Assembly: GCA_002104985.1 (NCBI GenBank)
Contig: MCGO01000050.1
Location: forward strand, 62,001-126,000
Origin: Rhizoclosmatium globosum
Taxonomy: Eukaryota; Chytridiomycota; Chytridiomycetes; Chytridiales; Chytriomycetaceae
Direction of reading: 5' to 3'
DNA length: 64,000 bases
Shown here: positions 12,801 through 25,474 of the stretch, in pieces
How positions within the stretch are numbered: position 1 is the first letter of the stretch
Layout of the letters: every line of letters starts with the position of its first letter
Notes under the pieces: model-generated
What the model saw: the letters and a program-made list of their open reading frames with translations, nothing else
What the model was told of the DNA's origin: nothing
Database searches by the model: none
Made by a program: the position numbers and the translations under genes

Positions 12801-12994
12801 AACAGAACACTTTGAAGCTGGTTACATACGTCAAGACTCTTCAAACTGCAGGTGGAGACAAGACCGCTGAGTTGAAGAAGACTGTGGAGGACTTGGAGGG
12901 TCGTCTCAAGAAGATGGAGACTTTGGTTCAGTTGTTGGAAGCCAAGGAAAAGAGTGGATTGTTTGTTGAATCCGCCGCGAAGACTGATGCATAA
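9836..12994 (+). CDS. M1-family zinc aminopeptidase
   Basis: Gluzincin that removes N-terminal residues from peptides. The exopeptidase motif GGAMEN is at about 11183-11200 and the zinc motif HEMAH at 11291-11305, with the third zinc ligand Glu 18 residues later (VWLKESWATY). The catalytic-domain end and a C-terminal helical-repeat domain are present, giving a size normal for the family. Exons: ATG at 9836-9838 followed at once by GTTTGT (first exon of three coding bases, inferred), then about 10045-10179, 10234-10367, 10429-10580, 10632-10769 and 10828-12994; all joins hold frame through CRYWLPCVDQPLVRTTL. The extreme 5' end is the weak point: the segment before RIEPTHMKI rests on splice signals only. 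Strong codon bias suggests high expression. AATAAA lies at 13000-13005. Divergent from the Oca-like gene, about 135 bp between starts. Confidence 0.85.
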
Positions 12995-14699
12995 ATATCA
13001 ATAAAAATCCAAAGTAAATTTGTGGAGATTTGTTTTGTTTTTCTTTTTCATCGCCAAACTCCATCACCCAAACATGTCCGAATGAACCGCACAACTCAAA
13101 ACAAACAACATAGTAACTTAGCGAGCCCATACCATACTGATAGCGAACACTATAGCTCCCATAGAGTCGTTTTTAGCAGCTCCGTCCCCTACCTAGCGAA
13201 AACTTGCCAAACATTCCATCTTCTTTACCTCACTCCCCTAGCGACAAACACACTCATCCCACACAACCCAACTCCATCACACTCCATCATAAAAGGTGTT
13301 TCCACGCACACCCACTGGCACTCAATGTCCCTTCCTTGTCCGCGTCCCCTCCCGTCCCAAGCCATCCCCGCAGGAACTAGTTTCCTGTTTTCGGGGCTTG
13401 CTAACCCTAAGTGCTGTTATCCCATATCCCTCTTTCGGGGGCGGGTATGGGATCAGACGCGACACCTCTAACCCTTCTCTGTCAAAGGAGAGGGCGGACG
13501 AGCAGTCGCGTTTGATTGAAAATCTCCCTTGTTGACACCCCTTTTTCGGTTTCCTCATTCATTGAACGCTACAAAGTCTTTTTATTGGATCTCTTTGAAC
13601 TTTACGGAGGGGTAGAAGCGCTACTGGGAGAATATGGGTTCGGCAGTTGTAGTGAAGGCGAGAAGAGATAAGCAGAAGGGGGATATCAAATAGTTATGCT
13701 TATCGTCTTGCAAAGTAGCCATCTGCTGCTCGTGTAGTGTTTCTCCTCTCTGGAATCATAAGATCAGATCTGTATCGGGATGCCTTGGAAGAGCTTGGTT
13801 GTGCGTATCGTTCTACGAGGTGGGAGGAGTGCGATTATTTGCTGGGCTGTGATGAGCTGTGAAGGTCGTGTCGGGGAGTTGGGAAACGAGTTGATGGAGT
13901 ACGGCACCGTTTTCTGGTATAGAGAGGGAGGCATACTTGTATGCATACTAGAGCTGTATTAAGATTCTGTCCGAGCCGTTTGCGAGTCAGTATGGTTGTT
14001 GAGCGAGCTTCATATAGTGGCTATGTTGTTTGAGTGGTGTGTTTCGGACAAGCTACTGACACTTTCATTGATCGCGTTTCTCCTTCGTCTTTTCTTCCAC
14101 ACTTGATGCTTTCTGGAGAGAAGAGCGAGTTGGTGATTGACAAAGTCAGTCAATGTAATCGGTGTTGGGATCTTGGAACGACGACTTTCCCCTTTCATTC
14201 ACTAGAGATGTTGATGGTGTTCTCTGAAAGGATCAAGGAAATGCAGGCTTAATGCTTGTATTAGAGGACGAACTCTTCGCTATCTTGACTCTGACAGTTT
14301 ATGGCATCGCTCTCGACGTGTTTGGTTAGAGGGGGAAAACGTTTAATACAGGACTTTGATGCCAGGCGCAGTGGTTGCTTTGTTTATTGCTGATGAGCAA
14401 GTCTATTTGGAGAGGTTTTCTTGTTTTGGTTGATCAAGTCGGTTGGGAGAAATTGTTGGCCAATGGTTGAGTGTTTGCAGTGTTTGTTGGTTGATGGGCT
14501 TTGGTCCCTCCCTCCCTTCCTCCCTTCCTTCCCCTCCTCCTTCACTGCTTACGTTCGGAGATCTCAGAGTCAAAACCTTTCTCTGACATCTCGAATTGAA
14601 AGTTCTCAACGAGGCTATTCGTAGTACACTTTTTCAGGACATTCTTATTCAGAAGTAATACAAATATAGCAAACACAGAAATGTCATACAACAAATATC
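12995..14699. other. 1.7-kb tract without a recognisable protein gene
   Basis: Between the aminopeptidase stop and the AMP deaminase stop, only short frames occur on either strand and none shows family features or spliceable continuity. The tract holds the M1 gene's poly(A) signal, the hairpin cluster listed separately (13366-13511) and a pyrimidine-rich CCCTTCC tract near 14508-14540. It is the longest apparently non-coding stretch in an otherwise dense window, so a non-coding RNA or a decayed element is possible. Confidence 0.5.
13366..13511. other. Cluster of three stem-loops (possible structured RNA or element remnant)
   Basis: Three consecutive inverted repeats lie within 146 bp. (1) 13366-13396: CCCCG pairs with CGGGG around an inner palindrome CAGGAACTAGTTTCCTG. 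(2) 13419-13453: ATCCCATA pairs perfectly with TATGGGAT, extended by CCC/GGG. (3) 13457-13463 ACGCGAC pairs perfectly with 13505-13511 GTCGCGT, enclosing a weaker CCCTTCTCT/AGGAGAGGG stem. The arms are longer and more regular than in neighbouring DNA. No tRNA or rRNA signature was recognised. Confidence 0.4.
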
Positions 14700-17600
14700 T
14701 CAAAAGTTATCCACACCATCATACGAGTCCGATTTGATATCCTCTGCAATGATGTAGTTGTTTGGGGCAGGAACCATACGACTTGCCAAACTTCCCAACG
14801 GAATGGCAGGCAATGCAGGAGCACTCAACAGCAAATGCTCACGGTTCACATCATCCGCATCAATACCAACCATCTCTTGATGCTTTCTGAACGGACTTCC
14901 TTGAATCCCACCCGTCAAATGTCCCTTCTCCGCAGAAGAATTCGAATCCGCTCCATCTACAGACATTCCAATCAAAGGTTCAGGGGCCATATATGGCGAA
15001 GAATTCTGACTCTTCCCTCCAGAAGGCCCACCACCAACGTGCCCGTGATGCGCCACACTAGCAGCAGCAGCAGCAACACTGTTACGAATCGCACTCAACG
15101 CGTTCATAGCAAGTGATCCAACACCGTCCAAGCTGCGTTTTGGGGACTTTGGCAAATCAACAGGGTTTACAGCGTGTGTTGGGAAGTTGTGGCGCGTGCG
15201 TTCGTTCGTTGGAAGTGGAGGAATCTCGTCGCTTGTCAGATCGCTATCCGCAGGGGAGACGGCAGTTGCATCCATGGCTGCCGCTGGTGGGGCTTCAGGG
15301 GATGCGGCTCCTCGGTTCATTGATGCAAAGACCATGTATCGCTCTTCCATAAGTGTTTGGTATCTGTAGGCAAGTCTGATGTTGGGCACATTGGTTTTAT
15401 GGATGGCTGTGTGGGTGGTATTTGTCAGTGAAGGGGATAAAAAAAATTGAGGAGAAAAAAATTTGGACAAAAAAGCCGCCACTCAACTGTTTCCAGCAGG
15501 TCCAGGCAAGTGACAAGTATCACCCAACCAGTGCTTCTTGAACTGCATTTCCCAACCACTTTGAAGAACACTGTTTCGAGCAATTTCGCACTGATCTGTG
15601 CTAGACAATTTCCAAATCTAGTTTGACAACAATTAATACATTACAAAGAAATGAATACAACAAACCTGAGTGGCAACACTGAACTCTTCAATGAGTGGCT
15701 CCTTTGTAAAGTGGAATTGAAGAGGATCATCCGTAGACAAGGAAACATTCAGCCCACGTTGGAAGAAAGTAAAGAACGGATTCCTCTCATAGTTCAAAAA
15801 CAACGCGTTATTGGAGAGCGGAGACATGGCAATTCCAATTTGATCAAGGTAGTACCTATAAAATGAAATTCAACATCAACACTACCTTTAGAGCTGTACT
15901 CACAAATACTGAACGGCTGGAACCTTTCTCAACAAAATACCGTGGTTGATACTATGAGAAGTCAAGAACGCCGACGTCAAGTGATCTGTATCTCCGGCCT
16001 CTCCCGCATGTGGACGCAGCACAAACGTGTTGAACTTTCGGTCCTTTCGCCATGCATTCAGGGTACACATGTTTGAGAACATGTAGTACTTTGGAGAACA
16101 CATAGATTAGACTAAGCGTGAAAGTGTGGTGATAAACATACCAAGTAATATGAGTATGGTGGGTTGAGACCAATGTCCCAATTCTTTGGGCTCGGGTACT
16201 TCTTATACGTACGTCTCTCTGGTTTACTTTCGTCGTCAACACTATCGAATCCAATGACACGCTGTAAGAAGATGTGCAGCTTTGGGTGAGAGGTAGGGTC
16301 ACGGGTGACTTCAAACAGCGGCTCGAAAATGTCTGACACAGAATTAACAACCTGTTGCAGGTGGGAATAATCAATTGACACTCACTCTCCAAAAGCTGTT
16401 GGAAGTTCTGCAATAGATTCTGGCTCTTGTACACATTGTACAGACGAGGAACCTGAATCAACCATCTCACATTCTCACTGAACAACTTGTTGTCAACAAC
16501 CCAGCTAGCCAATTTGTCCCACTCTCGCTTATCTCTGCCGCGGAGAAATAAGTACAGAGACAAACACATACACAATATGCAACAAACCTTCCATAAATAC
16601 TGACACGATACTCCGCCATTTGGTATTTCGACGACTCCAAATCCGCAAATACCTCTAAGCTATTGGTTAGAATATATGGCGACACAAACGGTAAAAACTC
16701 AAACCTTGAGTCAACTCCGCCAAATAGCGTCCCTGCACAAAGTTATCCGTCTTCATAAAGATCTCTCTCAAACGGGACTCTCCAACAGGATTATACTTCA
16801 AGTTGAATTTATCGAATCGATGGAAAGAGTCTTTGTGAGCCTAAGGAACCACACGCAAATAAGAAAACATTTGGAAAAATGAAAGGAAATACAAACATGC
16901 ATATCCAACGTATCAATCGACAAATCATACGCAGTCAAATGCAAACTCTCGAATACTTGACTCAAAGTCAGGTTCTTCCCGTCACGGAAAATGACAACCT
17001 CATCAGGCTTTTTCTTCAATTTCGCTTTGATGAAACGGAGCAGGTGCTTTTGGTTCATACAGGAAGAGTGGTGAACGTGTGTGTCGACTTTACGGACGTT
17101 GTAAAAGTCACGGTGCGGGACACGCTGTTTTTGTACAAGTTGAGAAAATGAGGAGAATGTGTGGTACATTTTACCTTGGAATCAGCCATTTCTTGGTACT
17201 CATTGAGGAGAACGTACATTTGGAACTTGGATTCGAGGTATCTCAAACGACGGAAAGCAAAGCTCTTCATGGGACCATCAGAAATGCAGTTGAGAATAAA
17301 GTCTTGGTCTTGGTAGTATTCTTTGACGGAGGGTACTTGGTATGCTGGATTGCGATCGTGTTTCATGTCTTAAATTATGTGTTAATAGTTATGGTCGAAA
17401 TCAAAACTGATAGTACCAGACTGATTGTTGTAAACTTGATAAGTTCCTTCCGCATTGATTCCAAAAATGCGCTGGTTTGGTTGTTAGAAATATGGAAAGT
17501 CCCACACATGTGTACTAACGTCCTTCTCCTCCTTTCCAGGAATTTTGCAGTTAGCATAAACGAAACGCGAGGAGTCCGACGTATTGGTTGGAACGGTAGA

Positions 17601-18737
17601 AGATCCCCCAGTCGCGTTTGCATCATAGGCGCTTGATTTGACATGTGGAGGGTACACGTCCCAGTCATCTTGATCTTTGGGATTGTCTCCGGGACATTGG
17701 AGCGACAAATGCATGTACTTTTTACGAAGTTCGAGACATCTCTTGAGACTCGAAAAGATTCCTTGCAATTCCTCAGAAAGTTCATCGTCTGTTCAGGTTT
17801 TCTTAGGACACGAAGTTATTGCCGAAAATGGGGTCGTACCACGGGGATCAGTTGGATTCGCTTTACTGAATTGAGCAACGCTTTCGGAAGTGACAGCGGT
17901 ACCAGTTACATTTGCCATTCTTTCTGCGAGAGACATTGAGGGATATTTGCCAACCTGTTCAGATTGATTGTATCAGAATACGCGTTGGTGAATATTCCGA
18001 GTTCGAGAGTGTCTTCAAATTCGATATTGGTTGAGTACAATTGATTATGAGTTGTTGTGTTGCAGAGTTTCGAATTGATTCCACTTCACGAAGCAAAACC
18101 AGTACCGCATCCTATTCTCTTCAGAATTCAAAGCCACGTTACCTCAGCAAGCGAGGCCATAGAACCTTCCATTGAATGCAGCGATGAACGACCAGAGATG
18201 GACGCGTTTCCGATTGAGCGAATGAGTTCATCTTCCTCGCGACGTTGGTCTCCCGCGGTTGCAGCACGGTTGATTTTGCGAATCCTAAGAACAGAAAAGA
18301 TGGCGGTTAATGCCTACGGAGTGGTCTCGGTTTCAAGTAAATGAGGGATGTGGATGAGTACCAGAAGGTGGCGCCCTCACTTCTGTCTGCGGTGTGGTCT
18401 GCGAGGGAGGAGAAACGCGTTAAAAGGGTAGTTTAAGGAAGGCTTTCAATACAACGCAACTGTAGAAGCCGCGACGCTGGGCTGGGGTAGAAGCAGCAAC
18501 AAGGTCGTTCGGGTCAAAGTGAGCAGAGGGAGAGCGACTGGGCGAGCCTGAGCCTGAGCCTGAGCCCTGAGTGGGCGAGTTTGTTGTAGAGCCGATGCTC
18601 TGAGTGCGTGCGATGGCTGCGTGTTTGGGCGACTTTGCATCCTTGTCCTTTGAAGCATCTGTTGCTGTTCCTGCTGCCGCCGAGGGTGCATTCACGTTCA
18701 CATTCGCATTCGCACTTGGCGTTGATGCGGGATTCAT
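14700..18737 (-). CDS. AMD1: AMP deaminase
   Basis: Converts AMP to IMP in the purine nucleotide cycle. Family blocks read from the minus strand are [18 protein letters not shown] (zinc-binding histidines, near 17080), [39 protein letters not shown], and [18 protein letters not shown] (catalytic aspartates, near 15735), ending with [19 protein letters not shown] and an Ala/Ser/Pro-rich tail of about 200 residues. The N-terminal exon (start at 18737) encodes a low-complexity Asn/Ala/Ser/Gly region, as in other fungal AMP deaminases whose N-terminus is regulatory and divergent. The gene is cut into many short exons; I did not define each boundary, but the conserved blocks appear in the correct order without frame damage. 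Identity is secure; exact N-terminal exons are less so. Confidence 0.9.
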
Positions 18738-19127
18738 TTGATGTTGGTGTTTAGCAGACGGAGTTGGTGTTGGTGTTGGTGTTGGAGTCGGAACGTCGCG
18801 TCGAGTTCGCTGATCCGTGATTTGACGTCAACTTTTGTTGGGAAGAAGGATCGATCGACTCACCCGCTTGCCCTTGCCAATTAGTTCAGAGAAAGAGAAC
18901 ACTGTGAGTGTGAGAGTGAGTGTGAGAGAGAGAGTGTGTGAGAGAGTGTGCTGGATGAGATAGCGGACTCTCAAACTTTCTTTATCTTTCGCGTTTGTGA
19001 ATGTGTCTCATCTTCAACGAATGCGTGTATATACTATATTTACTTATTCATCTCCCTCTCAATAATTATAATAAGGAAGGAAGAGGGAGGTTGATCACCC
19101 TTTTTCCCCTCAGAAGAAACCAAAGAA
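18738..19127. promoter_or_regulatory. Divergent intergenic region of AMP deaminase and clathrin heavy chain
   Basis: About 390 bp between two divergent start codons, so it must hold both promoters. It includes a repeated GGTGTTGGTGTTGG run at about 18764-18790, a GT/GA microsatellite, and an AT-rich stretch with GTATATACTATATTTAC near 19026-19043 that could serve as a TATA-like element for the clathrin gene. Confidence 0.5.
18903..18950. repeat. GT/GA-rich microsatellite
   Basis: About 48 bp consisting only of interleaved TGTGAG, GAGTGT and GAGAGA units, in the divergent promoter region. Simple-sequence repeat; no gene. Confidence 0.8.
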
Positions 19128-22100
19128 ATGGAGAGGTTTGGGCCTGCAACCTCAAGTGCCAACCAACTAACGCCTTCATCCACCACTCCACCTCCAGCTT
19201 GCCAATTCGCTTCCAGGAGCATGTGCAGGTAACTGCCACCCGGGCCTACCACCCCCTTCCCTTCCCAGGCTGCTCAATTAAATTGTGAACTCCCCTCAAC
19301 TACAGCTCCAAGCATTGGGCATCAACCCAGCCTCGATCGGCTTCAACACCCTCACTATGGAGTCAGACAAGTTCATTTGTGTCCGTGAAAAGGTTGGCGA
19401 GCAGAACCAGGTCGTCATCATCGACATGAACGATCCCTCCAACCTGGTCCGCAGGCCAATCACTGCTGACTCCGCAATCATGAACCCAGTCGCTAAGGTC
19501 ATTGCATTGAAGGGTAATTATTCACTATGTCGCTTCGCCGCTCTTCGCAGCCTCTCCGTATGCGCGTTCACCTATTATTTTCGCTGAGCTGAGGCGTTCA
19601 AGTGCGGGGAGAGAAACTAATCTTGGAAGGAGACTTGTATCAATCGGCTGTGTCTGCAACTTGTGTCGTTTGATCGTCAGCGTAGAAACCCTCATTACAG
19701 GGAAGAAGAGTTGTGTTGGAGGTTGTGGGGAACAAACAGGGTGTTGGACCCTTTCATCGGTCACCACCTCTTGACTGATCAACGCATCCAATGATTAACA
19801 TCGAACGAATGCTACTCGAACTCCATGGTCATCGCTGACATCAATCGATACCTTCCCTGCTCTACCACTCCCAACCACCCCCCCTCCTCTCTGCATTTAC
19901 CACCACGATTTATAACCTCCTCTCCTTCTCACTGAAACAGCTGGCCGTCAACTTCAAATATTCAACATTGAACTCAAAGCAAAGATTAAGGCCCACAACA
20001 TGAACGAAGATGTTGTCTTTTGGAAGTGGGTGTCCCTCACTGTTGTTGGTCTTGTAACAGAGCGATCCGTATACCACTGGTACGTAAACCAACTCTCTTT
20101 ATCGATATTATTCTTGACACGTTATTTTTCAGGTCGATGGAAGGTGAATCTGGACCAGTCAAGGTGTTTGACCGTCACGCAAATTTGAACGGAGCCCAAA
20201 TTATCAACTACCGTGTTTCTCCAGACGAAAAGTGGATGTTGGTTGTTGGTATTTCCGCCCAAGTAAGCAAATTCCCCATTTGTCGTACTTTCCAGTGTTT
20301 TAACCACTTCCAAATATTCAGGACTCGCGTGTTGTTGGAAACATGCAGTTGTACTCTAAAGAGAAGGGTGTCAGTCAGGCCTTGGAAGGTCACGCTGCCT
20401 CCTTCGCTGAGTTGAAGATGGATCCTGCTGCTCCAGCTGGAATGACCAACAAGTTGTTCACTTTCGCTGTTAGAGGTCCCGCAGGCGCCAAGGTACACAC
20501 AGTCTTTTGTCGCACATCTCTTTCACCCTTTTCCTAACAAACCCCGGTTTAAACCAATAGCTCCACATTGTCGAAATCGACCACAAAGATGGAACCCCCA
20601 TCTTCCAAAAGAAAGCTGTCGACGTCTTTTTCCCACCTGAAGCTGGAGCCGACTTCCCAGTTGCCATGCAAGTTTCAAAGAAGCACGATATTATCTTCAT
20701 GGTGACTAAATTCGGATTCATCCACTTGTATGATCTCGAGAGCGGACAGTGTATTTTCATGAACCGTATTTCTGGAGACACTATTTTTGTAACTGCTGAG
20801 TTGGAAGCGACAAGCGGTATTATTGGAGTCAACCGAAAGGGACAGGTGTGTGAAAGTGTTTGTGGCATAAAGATGTCGTGCTTACCCTTGTTCGATTAAG
20901 GTCTTGTCTGTCAGTGTTGAGGAGGACAACATTATTCCATACATTTTGCGCAACTTGAACAACCAGGAATTGGCGTTCCGTTTGGCAACTCGTAACAACT
21001 TGCCTGGTGCGGATAACCTTGTCTTGGCACGTTTCAGCCAGTTGTTGCAAACCGGAAACTTTGCGGAAGCTGCGAAAGTCGCTGCTACTTCTCCAAGAGT
21101 ATGTATTGCGTTCCTTCTTGATCTTTTCACCAACAAGTTTCTGCTAGGGTATCCTTCGTACTCCTGCAACCATTGAGCAATTCAAAATGGTGCCTGTTGC
21201 TCCTGGTCAAATGTCTCCAATCCTTCAATACTTCGGAATTTTGTTGGAGAAAGGAGAGTTGAACAAGTTTGAATCCCTTGAACTTGCAAAGCCAGTCCTT
21301 CAGCAAGGACGTAAGCAACTTCTCGAGAAGTGGCTTAAGGAGGACAAGCTTGAGTGCAGTGAAGAGCTTGGAGACATTGTGAAGCAAGTCGACACAACTC
21401 TGGCTTTGTCTGTGTACTTGCGTGCCAACATCCCCAACAAGGTCATTGCCTGTTTCGGAGAGACTGGACAATACAGCAAGATCATCTTGTACGCCAAGAA
21501 GGTTGGATACCAACCAGATTACATCCAACTTCTCCAATTCATCATGCGTGTTGACCCAGAGAAGGGTTCTGAATTCGCAACATTGCTTGTGAACGATGAG
21601 AACGGACCTCTTGTTGCTCTTGAACAGATTGTCGACGTGTTCGCTAGCATGAACATGGTCCAACAGGCGACTTCCTTCCTCTTGGATGCGTTGAAGGAGA
21701 ACAAGCCGGAGCAGGGTGGTTTGCAGACTCGTTTGCTTGAAATGAATTTGTTGCATGCCCCACAAGTCGCGGATGCGATTTTGGGCAACCAGATGTTCTC
21801 GCACTATGATCGTAACTATATCGCTGGGCTCTGTGAGAAGGCTGGGTTGTACCAGAGAGTAAGTTTCAATGTCCAAAAGTATATGTTTCTTAATTGTTGT
21901 ATTTTAGGCTTTGGAGCACTACACCGATATTTACGACATCAAGAGAGCTATCGTAAACACTCAATTGCTTACACCTGAATGGACCATTGGTTTCTTTGGT
22001 CGCCTCTCAGTTGACCAGTCTTTGGAATGCTTGAAGGAAATGTTGACCAACAATATGCGTCAGAACTTGCAGATTGTTGTACAGATCGCGACTCGTTACT

Positions 22101-25100
22101 CTGACGAGCTTGGTGCCAACCGATTGATTGCCTTGTTCGAGGCCCACAAGACTTTTGAGGGTCTGTACTACTACTTGGGATCTGTTGTCAACCTTTCCCA
22201 GGACCCAGAGGTCCACTTCAAGTACATTCAGGCCGCCACTCGTTCCGGTCAAATGAAGGAAGTGGAGCGTATCTGTCGTGACAGTAACTTCTATGATGCC
22301 GAGCGTGTCAAGACATTCTTGAAGGAGGCTAAGCTCCAGGATCAGCTTCCATTGATCATTGTGTGTGACCGTTTCAACTTTGTTCACGATCTTGTCTTGT
22401 ACTTGTACCAGAACTCTCTCTACCAGTACATTGAAATCTATGTGCAGAAGGTTAACCCAGCACGTACTCCTGAGGTTATTGGAGGACTTTTGGACGTTGA
22501 CTGTGACGAAACTGTCATTAAGAACTTGCTTGCCTCCGTCCGTGGACCAGTTCCAGTTGATGAGCTTGTCGCTGAGACTGAGAAGCGTAACCGTTTGAAG
22601 TTGATCCTTCCATGGCTTGAAATGAGAATCAAGGAGGGAGCTATGGATACCCCTATCTTCAACGCCTTGGCCAAGATCTACATTGACACCAACAACAATG
22701 CGGAATACTTCTTGAAGGAGAACAAGTTCTACGATGCTTTGGTCGTTGGTAAATATTGTGAGAAGCGTGACCCATACTTGGCCTACATTGCCTACCAACG
22801 TGGACAATGTGACCGTGAATTGATCGAAGTCACCAACGAAAACTCCATGTTCAAGCACCAGGCTCGTTACTTGGTCGCTCGTCGTGATGCAGACTTGTGG
22901 AACTACGCCCTTCGTGCCGACAACCCATACCGTCGTTCTGTTATTGACCAAGTTGTTGGAACTGCTTTGCCAGAAACTCAGGACCCTGAGGATGTCTCCA
23001 TCACCGTCAAGGCTTTCATGGCTGCTGATCTCCCCAACGAGTTGATTGAGCTTCTTGAGAAGCTCGTCTTGGAGGGCACCACCTTCGCAGACAACAGAAA
23101 CTTGCAAAACTTGTTGATTTTGACTGCTATCAAGGCTGACCGTACTCGTGTCATGGATTACATCACTCGTTTGGAGAACTACGACGCTCCTGACATTGCC
23201 AACATTGCTGTTGGAAGCGACTTGTTTGAGGAAGCCTTCTACATTTACAAGAAGTACGACCAGTTTGCTAACGGTATTAGTGTCTTGATTTCCAACATTG
23301 GTGATTTGGACCGTGCCTACGAGTTTGCTGAGCGTGTTGACCAGCCTGATGTTTGGAGCAAGTTGGCTAAAGCCCAGCTTGACACTTTGCGTGTGAAGGA
23401 GGCCGTTGGTATGATGATTCTTTGAAAACGTTTTGATGCTTGATCTAACTGTTATATTTAGATTCTTACATCAAGGCTTCTGACCCATCCAACTACCAGG
23501 AGGTTATCCAAACTGCTCAAACTACTGGAAAGTATGATGACTTGATCCGATTCCTCCAGATGGCCAAGAAGACTGTCCGCCAACCTGTCATTGAGAGTGA
23601 ACTCATTTTTGCTTTCGCCAAGACCGATCGTATTGCCGATTTGGAGGAGTTCATTTCCAGCCCTAACATTGCCGAGATTGCTGTTGTCGGAGAGAAGTGT
23701 TTCGATGAGAAGTTGTACGAAGCTGCCAAGTTGTTGTTCAGCAGTGTTTCCAACTGGGCTCGTTTGGCTTCTACCTTGATTCACTTGGGTGAGCACCAAG
23801 CTGCTGTTGACTGTGCCCGTAAGGCCAACGCCACCAAGGTCTGGAAGGAAGTCAACGCTGCTTGTATCGCCAACGGTGAATTCAGATTGGCTCAAATCTG
23901 TGCTCTCAACTTGATTATTCACGCTGAAGAGTTGGAGGTTGGTTTTCAATTTTTAAGGTTCTTTTTCTGATTCCTTCATTCTTGCAGATTATTGTCAAGT
24001 TGTACGAGGCCCGTGGATACTTTGACGAGTTGATTCAATTGATCGAGTCTGGTTTGGGTCTTGAGCGTGCTCACATGGGAATGTTCACTGAGCTTGCCAT
24101 CGTCTACTCTAAGTACCGTCCAGACCGTTTGATGGAACACCTTCGTCTCTTCTGGCAGCGTATCAACATTCCAAAGGTGATCCGTGCCTGTGAAGTTGCT
24201 CACCTGTGGTCCGAGCTCGTTTTCTTGTACACTCACTACGATGAGTTTGACAACGCTGCCTTGAGTATTATGGCTCACCCTGCGGACGCCTGGGATCACA
24301 TTGCTTTCAAGGACATTCTTGTCAAGGTTTCCAACTTGGAGATTTACTTCAAGGCCCTTCGTTTCTACTTGGAGCACCAGCCATTGTTGTTGAACGACTT
24401 GCTTGTTGTTTTGACACCAAGAGCTGATCATACCCGTGTTGTTCAAATGTTCCAAAAGACTAACAACTTGCCATTGATCAAGCCATACCTGATTTCTGTC
24501 CAACAGGTGAGGATCTGTTTCTTTGTAGGGATTTAAATATTAACTTTGCTTCAAGTTGAACAACGCAGCGGTGAATAACGCCTTCAATGACCTGTTGATT
24601 GAGGAGGAAGACTATAAGTCTCTCCGTGACTCAATTGATAACTTTGACAACTTTGATGCCATTGCTCTTGCCCAACGACTGGAAAAGCACGAGTTGATGG
24701 AGTTCCGTAGAATTGCTGCCCACCTTTACAAGAGAAACAAGCGTTGGAGACAATCCATCAACCTCTCCAAGAAGGACAAGGTCTTCAAGGATGCTATGGA
24801 GGCTGCTGCCGAATCTCACGATGCAGAACTTGCTGAAGAGCTCTTGAAGTACTTTATCGAAATTGACCGAAAGGACTGTTTCGCTGCTTGTCTGTACAAC
24901 TGTTACGAAATGTTGCGACCGGATGTTGTGTTGGAGTACGCTTGGAGACACAACTTGAGTGACTTTGCTATGCCATACATGATTCAAATGCTGAGAGACT
25001 TTACAATCAAAGTGAGGTTTATTTTGTTTTGGATCGAAATCTAGTTTGAATTACTGATCTCTTCATTAGATTGATACTCTTGAAAAGGCCAACGCCGAAA

Positions 25101-25303
25101 GGAATGTTAAAGATGAGGAGAAGGAGAAGCAAGAAACTCCCATGATGGGAGGTCTTGGTAACCCATTGATGATCACGTATGGAGGTGCTGTTGGCGGTGC
25201 ACCACAGATGGGAATGATGGGCAACGGTGTTGGATATCCACCACAGCCACAACAACCAATGTACATGGGCAACACTGGAATGATGCCACCACAAGGATTC
25301 TAA
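19128..25303 (+). CDS. CHC1: Clathrin heavy chain
   Basis: Main leg of the clathrin triskelion, coating endocytic and trans-Golgi vesicles. The N-terminal beta-propeller opens [10 protein letters not shown] / [13 protein letters not shown], followed by [17 protein letters not shown] and [14 protein letters not shown], then the long alpha-solenoid of CHC repeats (for example [36 protein letters not shown]) and a Gln/Met/Gly/Pro-rich tail ending QGF. Starts in an 8-nt exon ATGGAGAG (19128-19135); a 62-nt intron joins it to CTTGCCAATTCGC at 19198, giving MESLPIRF, as expected from fungal homologues. Exon 2 is 31 nt (19198-19228) and exon 3 begins at 19306. About a dozen introns, mostly in the first 2.5 kb and near 23430, 23950, 24510 and 25015. 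Strong codon bias implies high expression. Full-length and intact. Confidence 0.96.
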
Positions 25304-25474
25304 GAAGGTTGCGTGAGCACGGTCATGAGGAGGGGTGTTTTCATATTGTTTCGTTCCCACTTGAGATAATATATATCTTGCTTGTCTTTGATTATGACGG
25401 GGTTATTTCCATAGTTGAACGCGTTTTGAAGTGGGGACGAAAGAGATGATTTTCGTTGTTTTGTGCACACAAGA

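Noticed and set aside
13322..13558. Minus-strand 78-codon frame over the hairpin cluster
   Set aside because: Composition follows the inverted repeats; no start context, family or splice partner. Hairpins explain the region better.
14421..14624. Small plus-strand frame near the AMP deaminase 3' end
   Set aside because: Includes a pyrimidine-rich simple tract; no family signal, no splice continuation.
18899..18955. CRISPR-like direct repeats
   Set aside because: Simple GT/GA microsatellite; no repeat-spacer periodicity, and the genome is eukaryotic.
22007..23107. Long open frame (366 codons) on the minus strand inside the clathrin gene
   Set aside because: Lies fully antisense to conserved clathrin exons; open because of biased codon use on the other strand (few T-rich reverse stops). 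No family feature in its translation.
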